From the NCBI GenBank assembly GCA_025736915.1, contig CP107049.1:2480001-2544000 (forward strand): 64,000 nt of DNA, written 5' to 3'. Below, piece by piece: positions 1 to 6,530 of this stretch; positions within the stretch are counted from its first letter, which is position 1; each line of letters begins with the position of its first letter. A model generated the notes under the pieces. The model did no database searches, had not been told where the DNA came from, and was given only the letters and a program-made list of their open reading frames with translations. The position numbers were made by a program, and so were the translations under genes. This DNA comes from Acinetobacter nosocomialis. GTDB lineage: Bacteria > Pseudomonadota > Gammaproteobacteria > Pseudomonadales > Moraxellaceae.

Positions 1-152
1 TAATGTTCTGTTTGCCACCAGCAGCCAATATTGTAGCGTTAGAGACACATTATCAAGGGACGGGGAGATCTGCGGCTTATATCGCATCGGGGACGATTGT
101 GAGTTGTGTGTGTATTGCGATTTATGCAGTGTTTTTACATCTTTATTTCTAA
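1..152 (+). CDS. AEC (auxin efflux carrier) family permease, C-terminal fragment
   Basis: This is the 3' end of a gene that begins before the window. The open frame (codons from position 3) gives about 49 residues ending in TAA at 150-152. The fragment has a PPAAN motif followed by a small-residue-rich hydrophobic helix, as expected for the last transmembrane segments of AEC/Mem_trans family permeases, which export or import small organic anions. Only the last helix pair is present, so substrate and exact family are uncertain. An alternative is another membrane carrier with a similar C-terminus. Confidence 0.5.
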   Translation, partial: MFCLPPAANIVALETHYQGTGRSAAYIASGTIVSCVCIAIYAVFLHLYF

Positions 153-367
153 GTCAGATGATTAGATCAGACTGCCTTTGAATAGTGGTTATATGCTTAT
201 TTTGTGTATGTAGGCAATACTTTACTTTTGTTTCGTCAAAAGTAACAAAACCATTTGTCGAACTGACGACACATCCTTGATGTCGCAGTTCGACGGGCGA
301 CATCCATGTCGCCTAGCACGATAGCAAATGGCTTTAACGTTAAACTAAATAAATGCTATATAAAGTT
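153..367. other. Intergenic region with multi-hairpin element, no gene
   Basis: The gap between two convergent genes contains no convincing ORF. Its right half (about 228-331) is made of nested inverted repeats, described separately. The left part is AT-rich with no recognisable signal. Confidence 0.6.
228..331. repeat. Structured intergenic element with cloverleaf-like inverted repeats
   Basis: Outer arms CCATTTG (251-257) and CAAATGG (325-331) enclose two hairpins. The first pairs TCGAACTG (258-265) with CAGTTCGA (286-293) and continues inward. The second pairs GGCGACAT (296-303) with ATGTCGCC (306-313) over a 2-base loop. Just upstream, TACTTTTG and CAAAAGTA flank a short loop near 222-244. 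The layout resembles REP-like or decayed mobile sequences found between convergent genes. A related tag, CAAAAGTA followed by CAAAACC, recurs near 30693-30706 in this window. Confidence 0.55.
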
Positions 368-994
368 TTACTTCTGTAAGCTCTCTCTGAATAACTGTAT
401 CGCTTGTCCACGATGACTAATCTTATTCTTATCTTCTTTAGACAACTCAGCGCTAGAAACTTGAAGCTCTGGTAACCAGAACAGTGGGTCATAACCGAAA
501 CCATTTTCACCACGTGGTGCTTCTAAAATTTCACCATGCCAGATGCCTTGGAAAATTTGTGGCAATGGATCTTCTGCATGAGTCACTAAAGCAAGCACAC
601 ATACGAACATGCCTTCAATCACTTCTCCATTTTTACGAAATGGCAAAAGATCATTTAATAACTTGGCATTATTCGCTGCATCGTCACCATGTTCTCCAGC
701 ATAGCGTGCTGAATAAATACCAGGTGCACCACCTAAAACCGGAACACAAATGCCTGAGTCATCAGCCATAGCAGGTTTCCCTGAAATTTTAGAGGCATGA
801 CGTGCTTTAATAATGGCATTTTCAATAAAGCTTAAGCCGTCTTCAATGGCGTCGGGAATATTAAGGCGACCTTGAGGAATAATTTCTACAGGTAACTTAA
901 GCTGTTCAAAAAGTTTTTCAAACTCTGCGACTTTACCTTTGTTATTACTTGCAAGGACTAAAGAGCCCTGATCAAACCAATGTGGGGTAGACAT
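368..994 (-). CDS. rdgB: RdgB/HAM1 non-canonical purine NTP pyrophosphatase
   Basis: The enzyme hydrolyses dITP, ITP and XTP to monophosphates, keeping deaminated purines out of DNA and RNA. The N-terminus has the HAM1 phosphate-binding motif ASNNKGKVAEF. A metal-binding ADDSGI motif lies near residue 75 and GENGFGYDPLF near residue 170, both diagnostic of the family. From the ATG at 994 the protein is 207 residues, near the usual 195-210. The frame stays open to 1018, but the extra eight residues precede the conserved N-terminus. No strong ribosome binding site decides between the two starts. It stands alone, convergent with the upstream permease. Confidence 0.93.
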   Translation of the reverse strand: MSTPHWFDQGSLVLASNNKGKVAEFEKLFEQLKLPVEIIPQGRLNIPDAIEDGLSFIENAIIKARHASKISGKPAMADDSGICVPVLGGAPGIYSARYAGEHGDDAANNAKLLNDLLPFRKNGEVIEGMFVCVLALVTHAEDPLPQIFQGIWHGEILEAPRGENGFGYDPLFWLPELQVSSAELSKEDKNKISHRGQAIQLFRESLQK

Positions 995-1100
995 AAGATA
1001 ACCAAACTTTATAACCAATATTGAACGCCAGTTATGTTACGTGTTTTTTGGAAGGGGATATAGAGTAAAACAAATAGAATATAAAATTAGAAGCTTAAAA

Positions 1101-1139
1101 ACTAAAACCACCTTATAGGTGCTATAAGGTGGTTTTAGT
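1101..1139 (-). terminator. Intrinsic terminator, 18-bp perfect arms
   Basis: ACTAAAACCACCTTATAG (1101-1118) pairs perfectly with 1122-1139 across a 3-base loop. It lies about 22 bases past the stop of the Sel1 gene and, on the minus strand, is followed by a U-rich stretch. It likely ends the metX-metW-Sel1 transcript. Confidence 0.8.
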
Positions 1140-1161
1140 CGAGTAAGTTTGAGCTGGATTA

Positions 1162-1749
1162 TTATTGAGCTTGAATCCATTTATCCGCACGGTCACGTGC
1201 CATACGAATTTGCTCTTGAGTTAAGTTGGCAGCAAGAGCTGTCTTTTTACCTTCAGATAAGCTAATCACTTTATTGTCGAGCATGCCATCACGAGTTGAA
1301 AGCTCATACCACTGGTAAGCACCTACGTAGTTTTTCTTTTGCTCTTCCATCATCGCGAGGTTATAGCTTGCGCGGTTATCACCATTGCTTGCAGCTTTTT
1401 CGAAATACTTACGAGCCATAGACTCATCTTTCTTAACACCAATGCCGTCGGCGTACATACGGCCTACATTTAACTGTGCTGGTGATAAACCTTGGTCAGC
1501 AGCAGCTTTAAACCAAGTAAATGCTTGTTTATCGTCTTTTGCTACATCTTTACCGTATTGGTAACGTGTTCCAAGATAAAATTGTGCGCCAGCTTGGCCA
1601 GCTTGAGCTGCTTTTTGAAGGTCATGAATCCCCATTGTGGAGAAGCGCGCAGCTTGGCTCGCAACCGATTGTGGCTGGGCGATATAATCTGCATGAGCCT
1701 GCATACTTAGCAGTCCTGCAATTAGTGTGCTAAATAATGTCTTTTTCAT
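1162..1749 (-). CDS. Sel1-repeat (TPR-like) periplasmic protein
   Basis: The 195-residue product starts with a clear signal peptide (MKKTLFSTLIAGLLSMQAHA, then D), so it is exported. Residues about 45-150 hold consecutive Sel1-like repeats with the pattern AxxxLGxxYxxGxxVxxDxxxAxxWFxxAAxxG. Such solenoids bind protein partners, often in envelope processes; no partner can be named. The start overlaps the metW stop in ATGA (1746-1749), so it is translationally coupled to metX-metW, although a role in methionine synthesis is not expected from the fold. A terminator follows. Confidence 0.85.
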   Translation of the reverse strand: MKKTLFSTLIAGLLSMQAHADYIAQPQSVASQAARFSTMGIHDLQKAAQAGQAGAQFYLGTRYQYGKDVAKDDKQAFTWFKAAADQGLSPAQLNVGRMYADGIGVKKDESMARKYFEKAASNGDNRASYNLAMMEEQKKNYVGAYQWYELSTRDGMLDNKVISLSEGKKTALAANLTQEQIRMARDRADKWIQAQ

Positions 1750-2339
1750 AGTGCACTCACTCGATAAATAGCGACTTCACCAAACAAATTCGGAACATGT
1801 TTGCTTAACAGGCTTCCCTGCTGGTTTCCATTGACGGCGAGTCGATTAATAATTTGTATTTGATTTTCCGCACATAGTGCTTCGAAATCTTTAAACGTAC
1901 ATAAATGAATGTTGGGGGTGTTATACCACATATATGGTAGAGCATCCGATACAGGCATCATCCCTTTTAATGCTAGAAAAGAGCGAGTCTTCCAGTGTGC
2001 AAAGTTTGGAAAAGTGATAATGGCCTGTTTACCCACACGCACCATGTCTCTTAATAAAACATCGGGTGCATCTACGGCTTGCAAAGCCTGTGCCATAACC
2101 ACATAGTCAAAAGACTGGTCGGCAAAACGGCTTAAACCGAGATTCAAATCTTGTTGAATAATATTTAACCCGCGACTGACGGCAATTGCAATCTTTTCTT
2201 GATCAATTTCTAAACCATAAGCACGAATTTGATGCTTTTGGCTCATATGAGCGAGTAATTCACCGTCACCACACCCTAAATCGAGTACGCTAGAGCCGGG
2301 TTTAATCCACTTTTCTGCCAGTTGTTGATCAATACGCAT
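1746..2339 (-). CDS. metW: MetW, methionine biosynthesis methyltransferase-like protein
   Basis: This 197-residue class I SAM-dependent methyltransferase fold has motif I near residues 19-25 (VLDLGCGDGELL) and a YVVMAQALQ segment after a conserved D. MetW is known as the usual partner of MetX in proteobacteria that use O-acetylhomoserine, where it is needed for or stimulates acyltransferase activity. The start codon overlaps the metX stop by one base (TAATG), giving translational coupling. The pairing with metX and the length leave little doubt. Confidence 0.93.
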   Translation of the reverse strand: MRIDQQLAEKWIKPGSSVLDLGCGDGELLAHMSQKHQIRAYGLEIDQEKIAIAVSRGLNIIQQDLNLGLSRFADQSFDYVVMAQALQAVDAPDVLLRDMVRVGKQAIITFPNFAHWKTRSFLALKGMMPVSDALPYMWYNTPNIHLCTFKDFEALCAENQIQIINRLAVNGNQQGSLLSKHVPNLFGEVAIYRVSAL

Positions 2340-3499
2340 TAGCTTGCCTCCAGTGATGTCGATTTTAAATGTTCTTCACCGCCTAAGAAAGCGCGCAGTG
2401 TTTTGACATACAGTGGAATCGGGAATAAGAACGAGTCATGACCTTGTTCAGCATCAATATCAAGATAACTTACCGGTTTATGATTGGTAATGAGTGCATC
2501 TACAATTTCTTGTGAGCGACTTGGTGCAAAACGCCAGTCAGTGGTGAACGAGACAATCAGGAACTGGCATTTGGTTTTACTCATCGCTTCTGTAAGCGAG
2601 TGACCGTACTCACGCGATGGATCAAAATAATCCAAAGCTTTGGTCATAATGAGATAAGTATTGGCATCAAAGTTACGACTAAACTGTTCACCTTGGTAAC
2701 GGAGATAACTTTCGACCTGAAACTCGACATCAAAACCGTACATAAACTTGCCGGATTTTAAATCACGGCCAAATTTCTGTTTCATCGCTTCTTCAGAAAG
2801 ATAGGTAATATGGCCTACCATACGAGCCAAAATTAGGCCTCGTTTTGGATAGCTATCATTTTCTAAATAACGACCATGATGGAAGTCTGGGTCAGACAAG
2901 ATTGACTGACGTGCCACCTCGTTAAATGCAATATTCTGTGCTGAAAGCTTTGGCGCGCTAGCAATGACGACACATTTTTGTAAACGGTCAGGGTAGTCTA
3001 CTGACCATTGTAGTGCCTGCATGCCCCCTAATGATCCGCCAACTACTGCATACCAAACACTTACTCCTAAACGGTCAGAAAGCATCGCTTGAGTTTTAAC
3101 CCAGTCGCGTACCGTTACTAATGGAAAATCTGGTCCATAAGGACGATTATCATTTTCAGGGTTTGGTGAAATTGGACCAGTCGACCCGCTACATCCACCA
3201 ATATTGTTGAGTGCAACTACAAAAAATTTATTTGTGTCGATTGCCTTACCCGGGCCAATACAGCTATCCCACCATCCAGCTTTTTTATCATCTTCATGGT
3301 GATAGCCCGCTGCATGATGATGTCCGGAAAGGGCATGACAGATCAAAATCGCATTTGATTTATCTGCATTTAAAGTGCCGTAGGTTTCAACCATTAACTC
3401 AAAGCGTGGTAAAACACGGCCACATTCAAGATGTAAGGGTTCTTCAAATTGGAACTTTTGCGGAGTGACTAACCCCACTGAGTCAGCTGGAAAAGACAC
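2339..3499 (-). CDS. metX: Homoserine O-acyltransferase MetX
   Basis: The enzyme acylates the hydroxyl of homoserine using acetyl-CoA (or succinyl-CoA), the first committed step to methionine. It is an alpha/beta hydrolase fold with oxyanion region [14 protein letters not shown], nucleophile elbow [10 protein letters not shown] (Ser) and C-terminal EQGHDSF (His). The best start is GTG at 3499, giving 386 residues, preceded by an AAAGGCG ribosome binding site. The frame is open to 3568, but that extension has no family match and its candidate valine at 3503-3505 is GTT. It is the first gene of the metX-metW-Sel1 operon. Confidence 0.93.
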   Translation of the reverse strand: MSFPADSVGLVTPQKFQFEEPLHLECGRVLPRFELMVETYGTLNADKSNAILICHALSGHHHAAGYHHEDDKKAGWWDSCIGPGKAIDTNKFFVVALNNIGGCSGSTGPISPNPENDNRPYGPDFPLVTVRDWVKTQAMLSDRLGVSVWYAVVGGSLGGMQALQWSVDYPDRLQKCVVIASAPKLSAQNIAFNEVARQSILSDPDFHHGRYLENDSYPKRGLILARMVGHITYLSEEAMKQKFGRDLKSGKFMYGFDVEFQVESYLRYQGEQFSRNFDANTYLIMTKALDYFDPSREYGHSLTEAMSKTKCQFLIVSFTTDWRFAPSRSQEIVDALITNHKPVSYLDIDAEQGHDSFLFPIPLYVKTLRAFLGGEEHLKSTSLEAS

Positions 3500-3530
3500 G
3501 GGAACATTTCGCCTTTTAAATCTTTCAGGA

Positions 3531-3565
3531 ATAAAAAGAAAGGATACCAAGCTAGGTATCCTTTC
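3531..3565 (-). terminator. Terminator of leuA
   Basis: GAAAGGATACC (3538-3548) and GGTATCCTTTC (3555-3565) form an 11-bp stem with a 6-base loop. On the minus strand it is followed by TTTTTAT. It lies directly after the leuA stop and separates it from metX. Confidence 0.85.
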
Positions 3566-3582
3566 CAAAGTCTTTTTTTTAA

Positions 3583-5280
3583 TTAAACAGCGGCGGCAAC
3601 AACCTGATCTGTACTTAAAACACCTTGATCAATCAAACGGTTGGTACATGCAATAATTGCTTCAATTGATGAGGTGACTGTGTTGTCGTGAACACCCGCA
3701 CCAAACGAGCCTCTACCAGTACCTTTCACTTGAAGTTCAATTAAGGTTAATGCTTTAGCATTTGCACCTGAACTAATACTACGTTCTTCATAGTTCAATA
3801 CGTCAATTGGTAATTGAAGTGCATTTAAGAATGCAGAGATAGGGCCATTACCTTCGCCACGTAATTGTTGAGTTTCACCTTCAACGTCGATCTCAAGTTC
3901 AATGATTTGAGTACCATTAATGTCAGATAACTTATAGTTTTTGACTGTGTAATGGTGGTTCTTCACATCGACATATGCGTCTTTAAACAAAGTCCAGATT
4001 TCTTTGGCATTAATTTCTGTACCATTCTCATCAGCATATTGTTGAACAACCTGACTGAATTCAATTTGTAAACGGCGCGGCAATACAACGTTGTAGTTTG
4101 ATTCCAATAAGTAAGCGATACCACCTTTACCAGACTGGCTATTTACACGAATTACAGCATCGTAGTCACGGCCCAAGTCTTTCGGGTCGATTGGCAAGTA
4201 AGGCATATCCCAGATTTCTTCGTTTTTCTGGTATTCGAAGCCTTTTTTGATTGCATCCTGATGTGAACCAGAGAATGCAGTAAATACCAAGTCACCTGCA
4301 TATGGATGACGAGGGTGTACAGGTAAACCAGTACATTCTTCAACTGTTGCAATGACTTCATTAATGTTAGAGAAATCTAACTCTGGCGCTACACCTTGGG
4401 TGTACATGTTCAATGCAATCGCAGCAACGTCAACGTTACCTGTACGTTCACCATTACCAAACACACAACCTTCAACACGGTCAGCACCGGCCATAATGGC
4501 AAGTTCTGATGCAGCAATACCACAGCCGCGGTCATTGTGGCAGTGAACAGAAATAATCACGCCATCACGACGTGCCAAGTTACGATGCATCCATTCAATT
4601 TGGTCTGCATAAACATTTGGCGTAGAAACTTCTACAGTCGCTGGCAAGTTTAAAATCACTTTATGATCTGGACGTGCATCCCAAATTTCTGTGACGGCAT
4701 CACAGACATCTTTTGCGACTTCTAATTCGGTTGCAGAGAAACATTCTGGGCTGTACTGGAAAATCCAGTCAGTTTGAGGATATTGCGCAGCATACTCTTT
4801 CACTTTCTGAGCTGCATTCACCGCCAACTGTTTTGCGCCATTTACATCTACATTCAACACCTTTTGGCGGAAGGTTGGAGAGTTAGAGTTATAAATATGC
4901 ACAATTGCGCGCTTAGCACCTGCTAAAGCTTCGAAAGTACGCTCAATTAAATGGTCACGTGCCTGAACCAATACTTCAATGTATACATCATCAGGAATAT
5001 GATTTTCTTCGATTAACATGCGGGTAAAATCGAAGTCAATTTGAGATGCAGACGGGAAACCGATTTCAATATGTTTAAAACCGATTTTTACAAGCATTTT
5101 GAACATTTTGAATTTTTGTTCCATGTTCATTGGTTCAAAAATTGCTTGGTTACCATCACGTAAATCCGTGCTCATCCAGATTGGCGCTTTTGTAATTTCG
5201 TTATTTGGCCATTGGCGATCTGGTAAATCGACTCGCTGGTACATACGGCGGTATTTTTTGCTAGGGTCAGCCAACATCAT
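3583..5280 (-). CDS. leuA: 2-isopropylmalate synthase LeuA
   Basis: The enzyme condenses acetyl-CoA with 2-ketoisovalerate to start leucine synthesis. The HMGL-like TIM barrel shows [10 protein letters not shown] near the N-terminus and the metal-binding HCHNDRG in the middle. The C-terminal regulatory LeuA dimer domain carries [14 protein letters not shown] near the end. At 565 residues from the ATG at 5280 it is the long (type 2) LeuA form. That start has an excellent AAGGAG site eight bases upstream; the frame upstream of it (to 5334) has none. A second ATG follows immediately. A leucine-rich leader ORF and a hairpin lie upstream, suggesting attenuation. Confidence 0.95.
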   Translation of the reverse strand: MMLADPSKKYRRMYQRVDLPDRQWPNNEITKAPIWMSTDLRDGNQAIFEPMNMEQKFKMFKMLVKIGFKHIEIGFPSASQIDFDFTRMLIEENHIPDDVYIEVLVQARDHLIERTFEALAGAKRAIVHIYNSNSPTFRQKVLNVDVNGAKQLAVNAAQKVKEYAAQYPQTDWIFQYSPECFSATELEVAKDVCDAVTEIWDARPDHKVILNLPATVEVSTPNVYADQIEWMHRNLARRDGVIISVHCHNDRGCGIAASELAIMAGADRVEGCVFGNGERTGNVDVAAIALNMYTQGVAPELDFSNINEVIATVEECTGLPVHPRHPYAGDLVFTAFSGSHQDAIKKGFEYQKNEEIWDMPYLPIDPKDLGRDYDAVIRVNSQSGKGGIAYLLESNYNVVLPRRLQIEFSQVVQQYADENGTEINAKEIWTLFKDAYVDVKNHHYTVKNYKLSDINGTQIIELEIDVEGETQQLRGEGNGPISAFLNALQLPIDVLNYEERSISSGANAKALTLIELQVKGTGRGSFGAGVHDNTVTSSIEAIIACTNRLIDQGVLSTDQVVAAAV

Positions 5281-5390
5281 GAGAAAACTCCTTATCTCGT
5301 AGCACGGTTGCTCTAGATATCGTGTGAAAGGCAACGTTCTACAGTTATATATGGTATCTAATACAGAAAAATTAAAGGGAATTTAGAAAG

Positions 5391-5410
5391 GTCTGCTCTA
5401 AAATGCAGAC
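5391..5410 (-). promoter_or_regulatory. Putative attenuator hairpin in the leuA leader
   Basis: GTCTGC and GCAGAC arms (6 bp) flank an 8-base loop. On the minus strand the hairpin begins 6 bases after the leader-peptide stop and is followed by CTTTCTAAATT, a modest U-rich tail. A GCAAGAC segment inside the leader ORF could pair with GTCTGC and compete. Position and possible competing pairing fit transcription attenuation; the weak U-tract lowers confidence. Confidence 0.5.
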
Positions 5411-5416
5411 AAAAAT

Positions 5417-5500
5417 TTATACGCGCGCGAGGCGCAGCATCAGGAGTTCGAGATGATGTCTTGCTTGAGTAGGCTGGGCAAACAAGTGATTCGTTTTCAT
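5417..5500 (-). CDS. leuA leader peptide (27 codons), putative attenuation peptide
   Basis: A short ORF on the minus strand, ATG at 5500 and TAA at 5417-5419, ends in HLELLMLRLARV. Five of its six leucines use CTC or CTG, rare codons in the neighbouring AT-rich genes, which mostly use TTA, TTG or CTT. Four of these leucines fall within the last ten residues. It lies about 135 bases upstream of leuA and is followed by a hairpin. A run of rare cognate codons before a terminator-like hairpin is the classical layout of amino acid attenuators. No strong ribosome binding site is visible, which is the main doubt. Confidence 0.6.
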   Translation of the reverse strand: MKTNHLFAQPTQARHHLELLMLRLARV

Positions 5501-5739
5501 CTATAGACCATGTAATAGTAAGTTTGGTGGTTTGCTAATATGCTTATTGTTTAGATATATCACATCTAAACAATGATTACACGTTGTGCAAAAGTCTTAT
5601 ACACATTTTAATTTCAGTGTTCAGAAAATAATTTTCTAATTTTGCATTGTTCTATATTTTATCGAAAATAATTTTCATTATTTTGCCTTATTGAGATAAA
5701 AATAATTAATTAGACTAAATAAGGCAAAAATAAATAGAG
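5501..5739. other. AT-rich intergenic region with palindromes upstream of the leuA leader
   Basis: No ORF is supported here. It contains an 11-bp inverted repeat (5546-5574), two copies of GAAAATAATTTTC (5624-5636 and 5664-5676) and an AT-rich inverted repeat near the 3' end of the hydroxylase gene (TTTTGCCTTATT around 5680-5691 with AATAAGGCAAAA around 5718-5729) that could end its transcript. The leuA promoter should lie between about 5510 and 5600. Confidence 0.5.
5546..5574. promoter_or_regulatory. 11-bp inverted repeat, candidate operator for leuA
   Basis: ATTGTTTAGAT (5546-5556) and ATCTAAACAAT (5564-5574) are perfect arms around a 7-base spacer. It lies about 46 bases upstream of the leader-peptide start, where a leuA promoter would be expected. 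It has no U-tract on either strand, so a protein-binding site is more likely than a terminator. The binding protein is unknown. Confidence 0.4.
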
Positions 5740-6423
5740 TTACAGTTCTGACCACATACGGATAAGGTTGTGATAGATGTTGGTGAGTTTCATGACTTCA
5801 GTATAACTATCACCATGTGATTTCCGTAGTTCACGTATGCTTTCATCTAAATTAAAGAGAAGATGTCGTTTACTATCGTCGCGTACTAAGCTTTGTACCC
5901 AGAAAAAAGAAGCAAATCGAGTACCTGATGTAATACTACTGACTTCATGCAAGCTAGTAGAAGGGTAGAGAACTACGTCACCAGCAGGTAATTTAACTTC
6001 GTGATAACCATAAGTATCTTCAATCACTAGGTCACCCCCCTCATATTCATCTGGTTCGCTTAAAAATAAGGTACAAGATAAATCGGTACGAATTTGTTCC
6101 GCTGTACCACGGATAAGACGAATTGAGTTATCTACATGGAAACCAAAGCTTTCATGTTCATCATAACGATTAAAAAGCGGTGGAATAATTTTGTGGGGTA
6201 GGGCTGCTGCTTGAAACACAGGATTTTGCCAAATTGCTTTAATGACAATATCACTTAAGTGATGTGTAAGCGGGTCTTGTTCAGAGAGTTGTTGATTTCT
6301 TTTAACAGAGGCAGACAAAGTGCCGGCAGTTACTTTACCACCTACCCAATTTGCCTCTTTCATGAGCTTGCGAAACTCGGCAACTTGCTCTTTGCTTAAA
6401 ACATTCGGGATATGATGAATCAC
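5740..6423 (-). CDS. piuC: PiuC-type Fe(II)/2-oxoglutarate-dependent PKHD hydroxylase
   Basis: This cupin-fold dioxygenase of 227 residues has the iron-binding facial triad HxD (H96, D98) and H159, with the 2-oxoglutarate-binding arginine near R169 in GTRFASF. The family (YbiX/PiuC) sits next to siderophore receptors and is iron-regulated in other gammaproteobacteria; the substrate is not established. I chose GTG at 6423 because AAGGTG lies six bases upstream; another GTG at 6432 would overlap that site. It follows the PiuA-type receptor on the same strand, beyond a hairpin. Confidence 0.85.
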   Translation of the reverse strand: MIHHIPNVLSKEQVAEFRKLMKEANWVGGKVTAGTLSASVKRNQQLSEQDPLTHHLSDIVIKAIWQNPVFQAAALPHKIIPPLFNRYDEHESFGFHVDNSIRLIRGTAEQIRTDLSCTLFLSEPDEYEGGDLVIEDTYGYHEVKLPAGDVVLYPSTSLHEVSSITSGTRFASFFWVQSLVRDDSKRHLLFNLDESIRELRKSHGDSYTEVMKLTNIYHNLIRMWSEL

Positions 6424-6456
6424 AGCAAACACCTTTTAAGTAGATACTTTATTTAT

Positions 6457-6485
6457 AAAGATAGCCTCATTACGAGGCTATCTTT
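6457..6485 (-). terminator. Hairpin between receptor and hydroxylase genes
   Basis: AAAGATAGCCTC (6457-6468) and GAGGCTATCTTT (6474-6485) form a 12-bp stem with a 5-base loop. The tail on the minus strand is AT-rich but not a pure U-run, so it may only partly terminate transcription between the receptor gene and the downstream hydroxylase. Confidence 0.6.
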
Positions 6486-6530
6486 ATATCTGCTTTAATT
6501 AATACCATAAATAAATTATGGAATTAAATT

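Noticed and set aside
5664..5690. Fur-box-like sequence GAAAATAATTTTCATTATTTTG
   Set aside because: It lies after the hydroxylase gene and far from any iron gene start; I treated it as part of a duplicated AT-rich palindrome.
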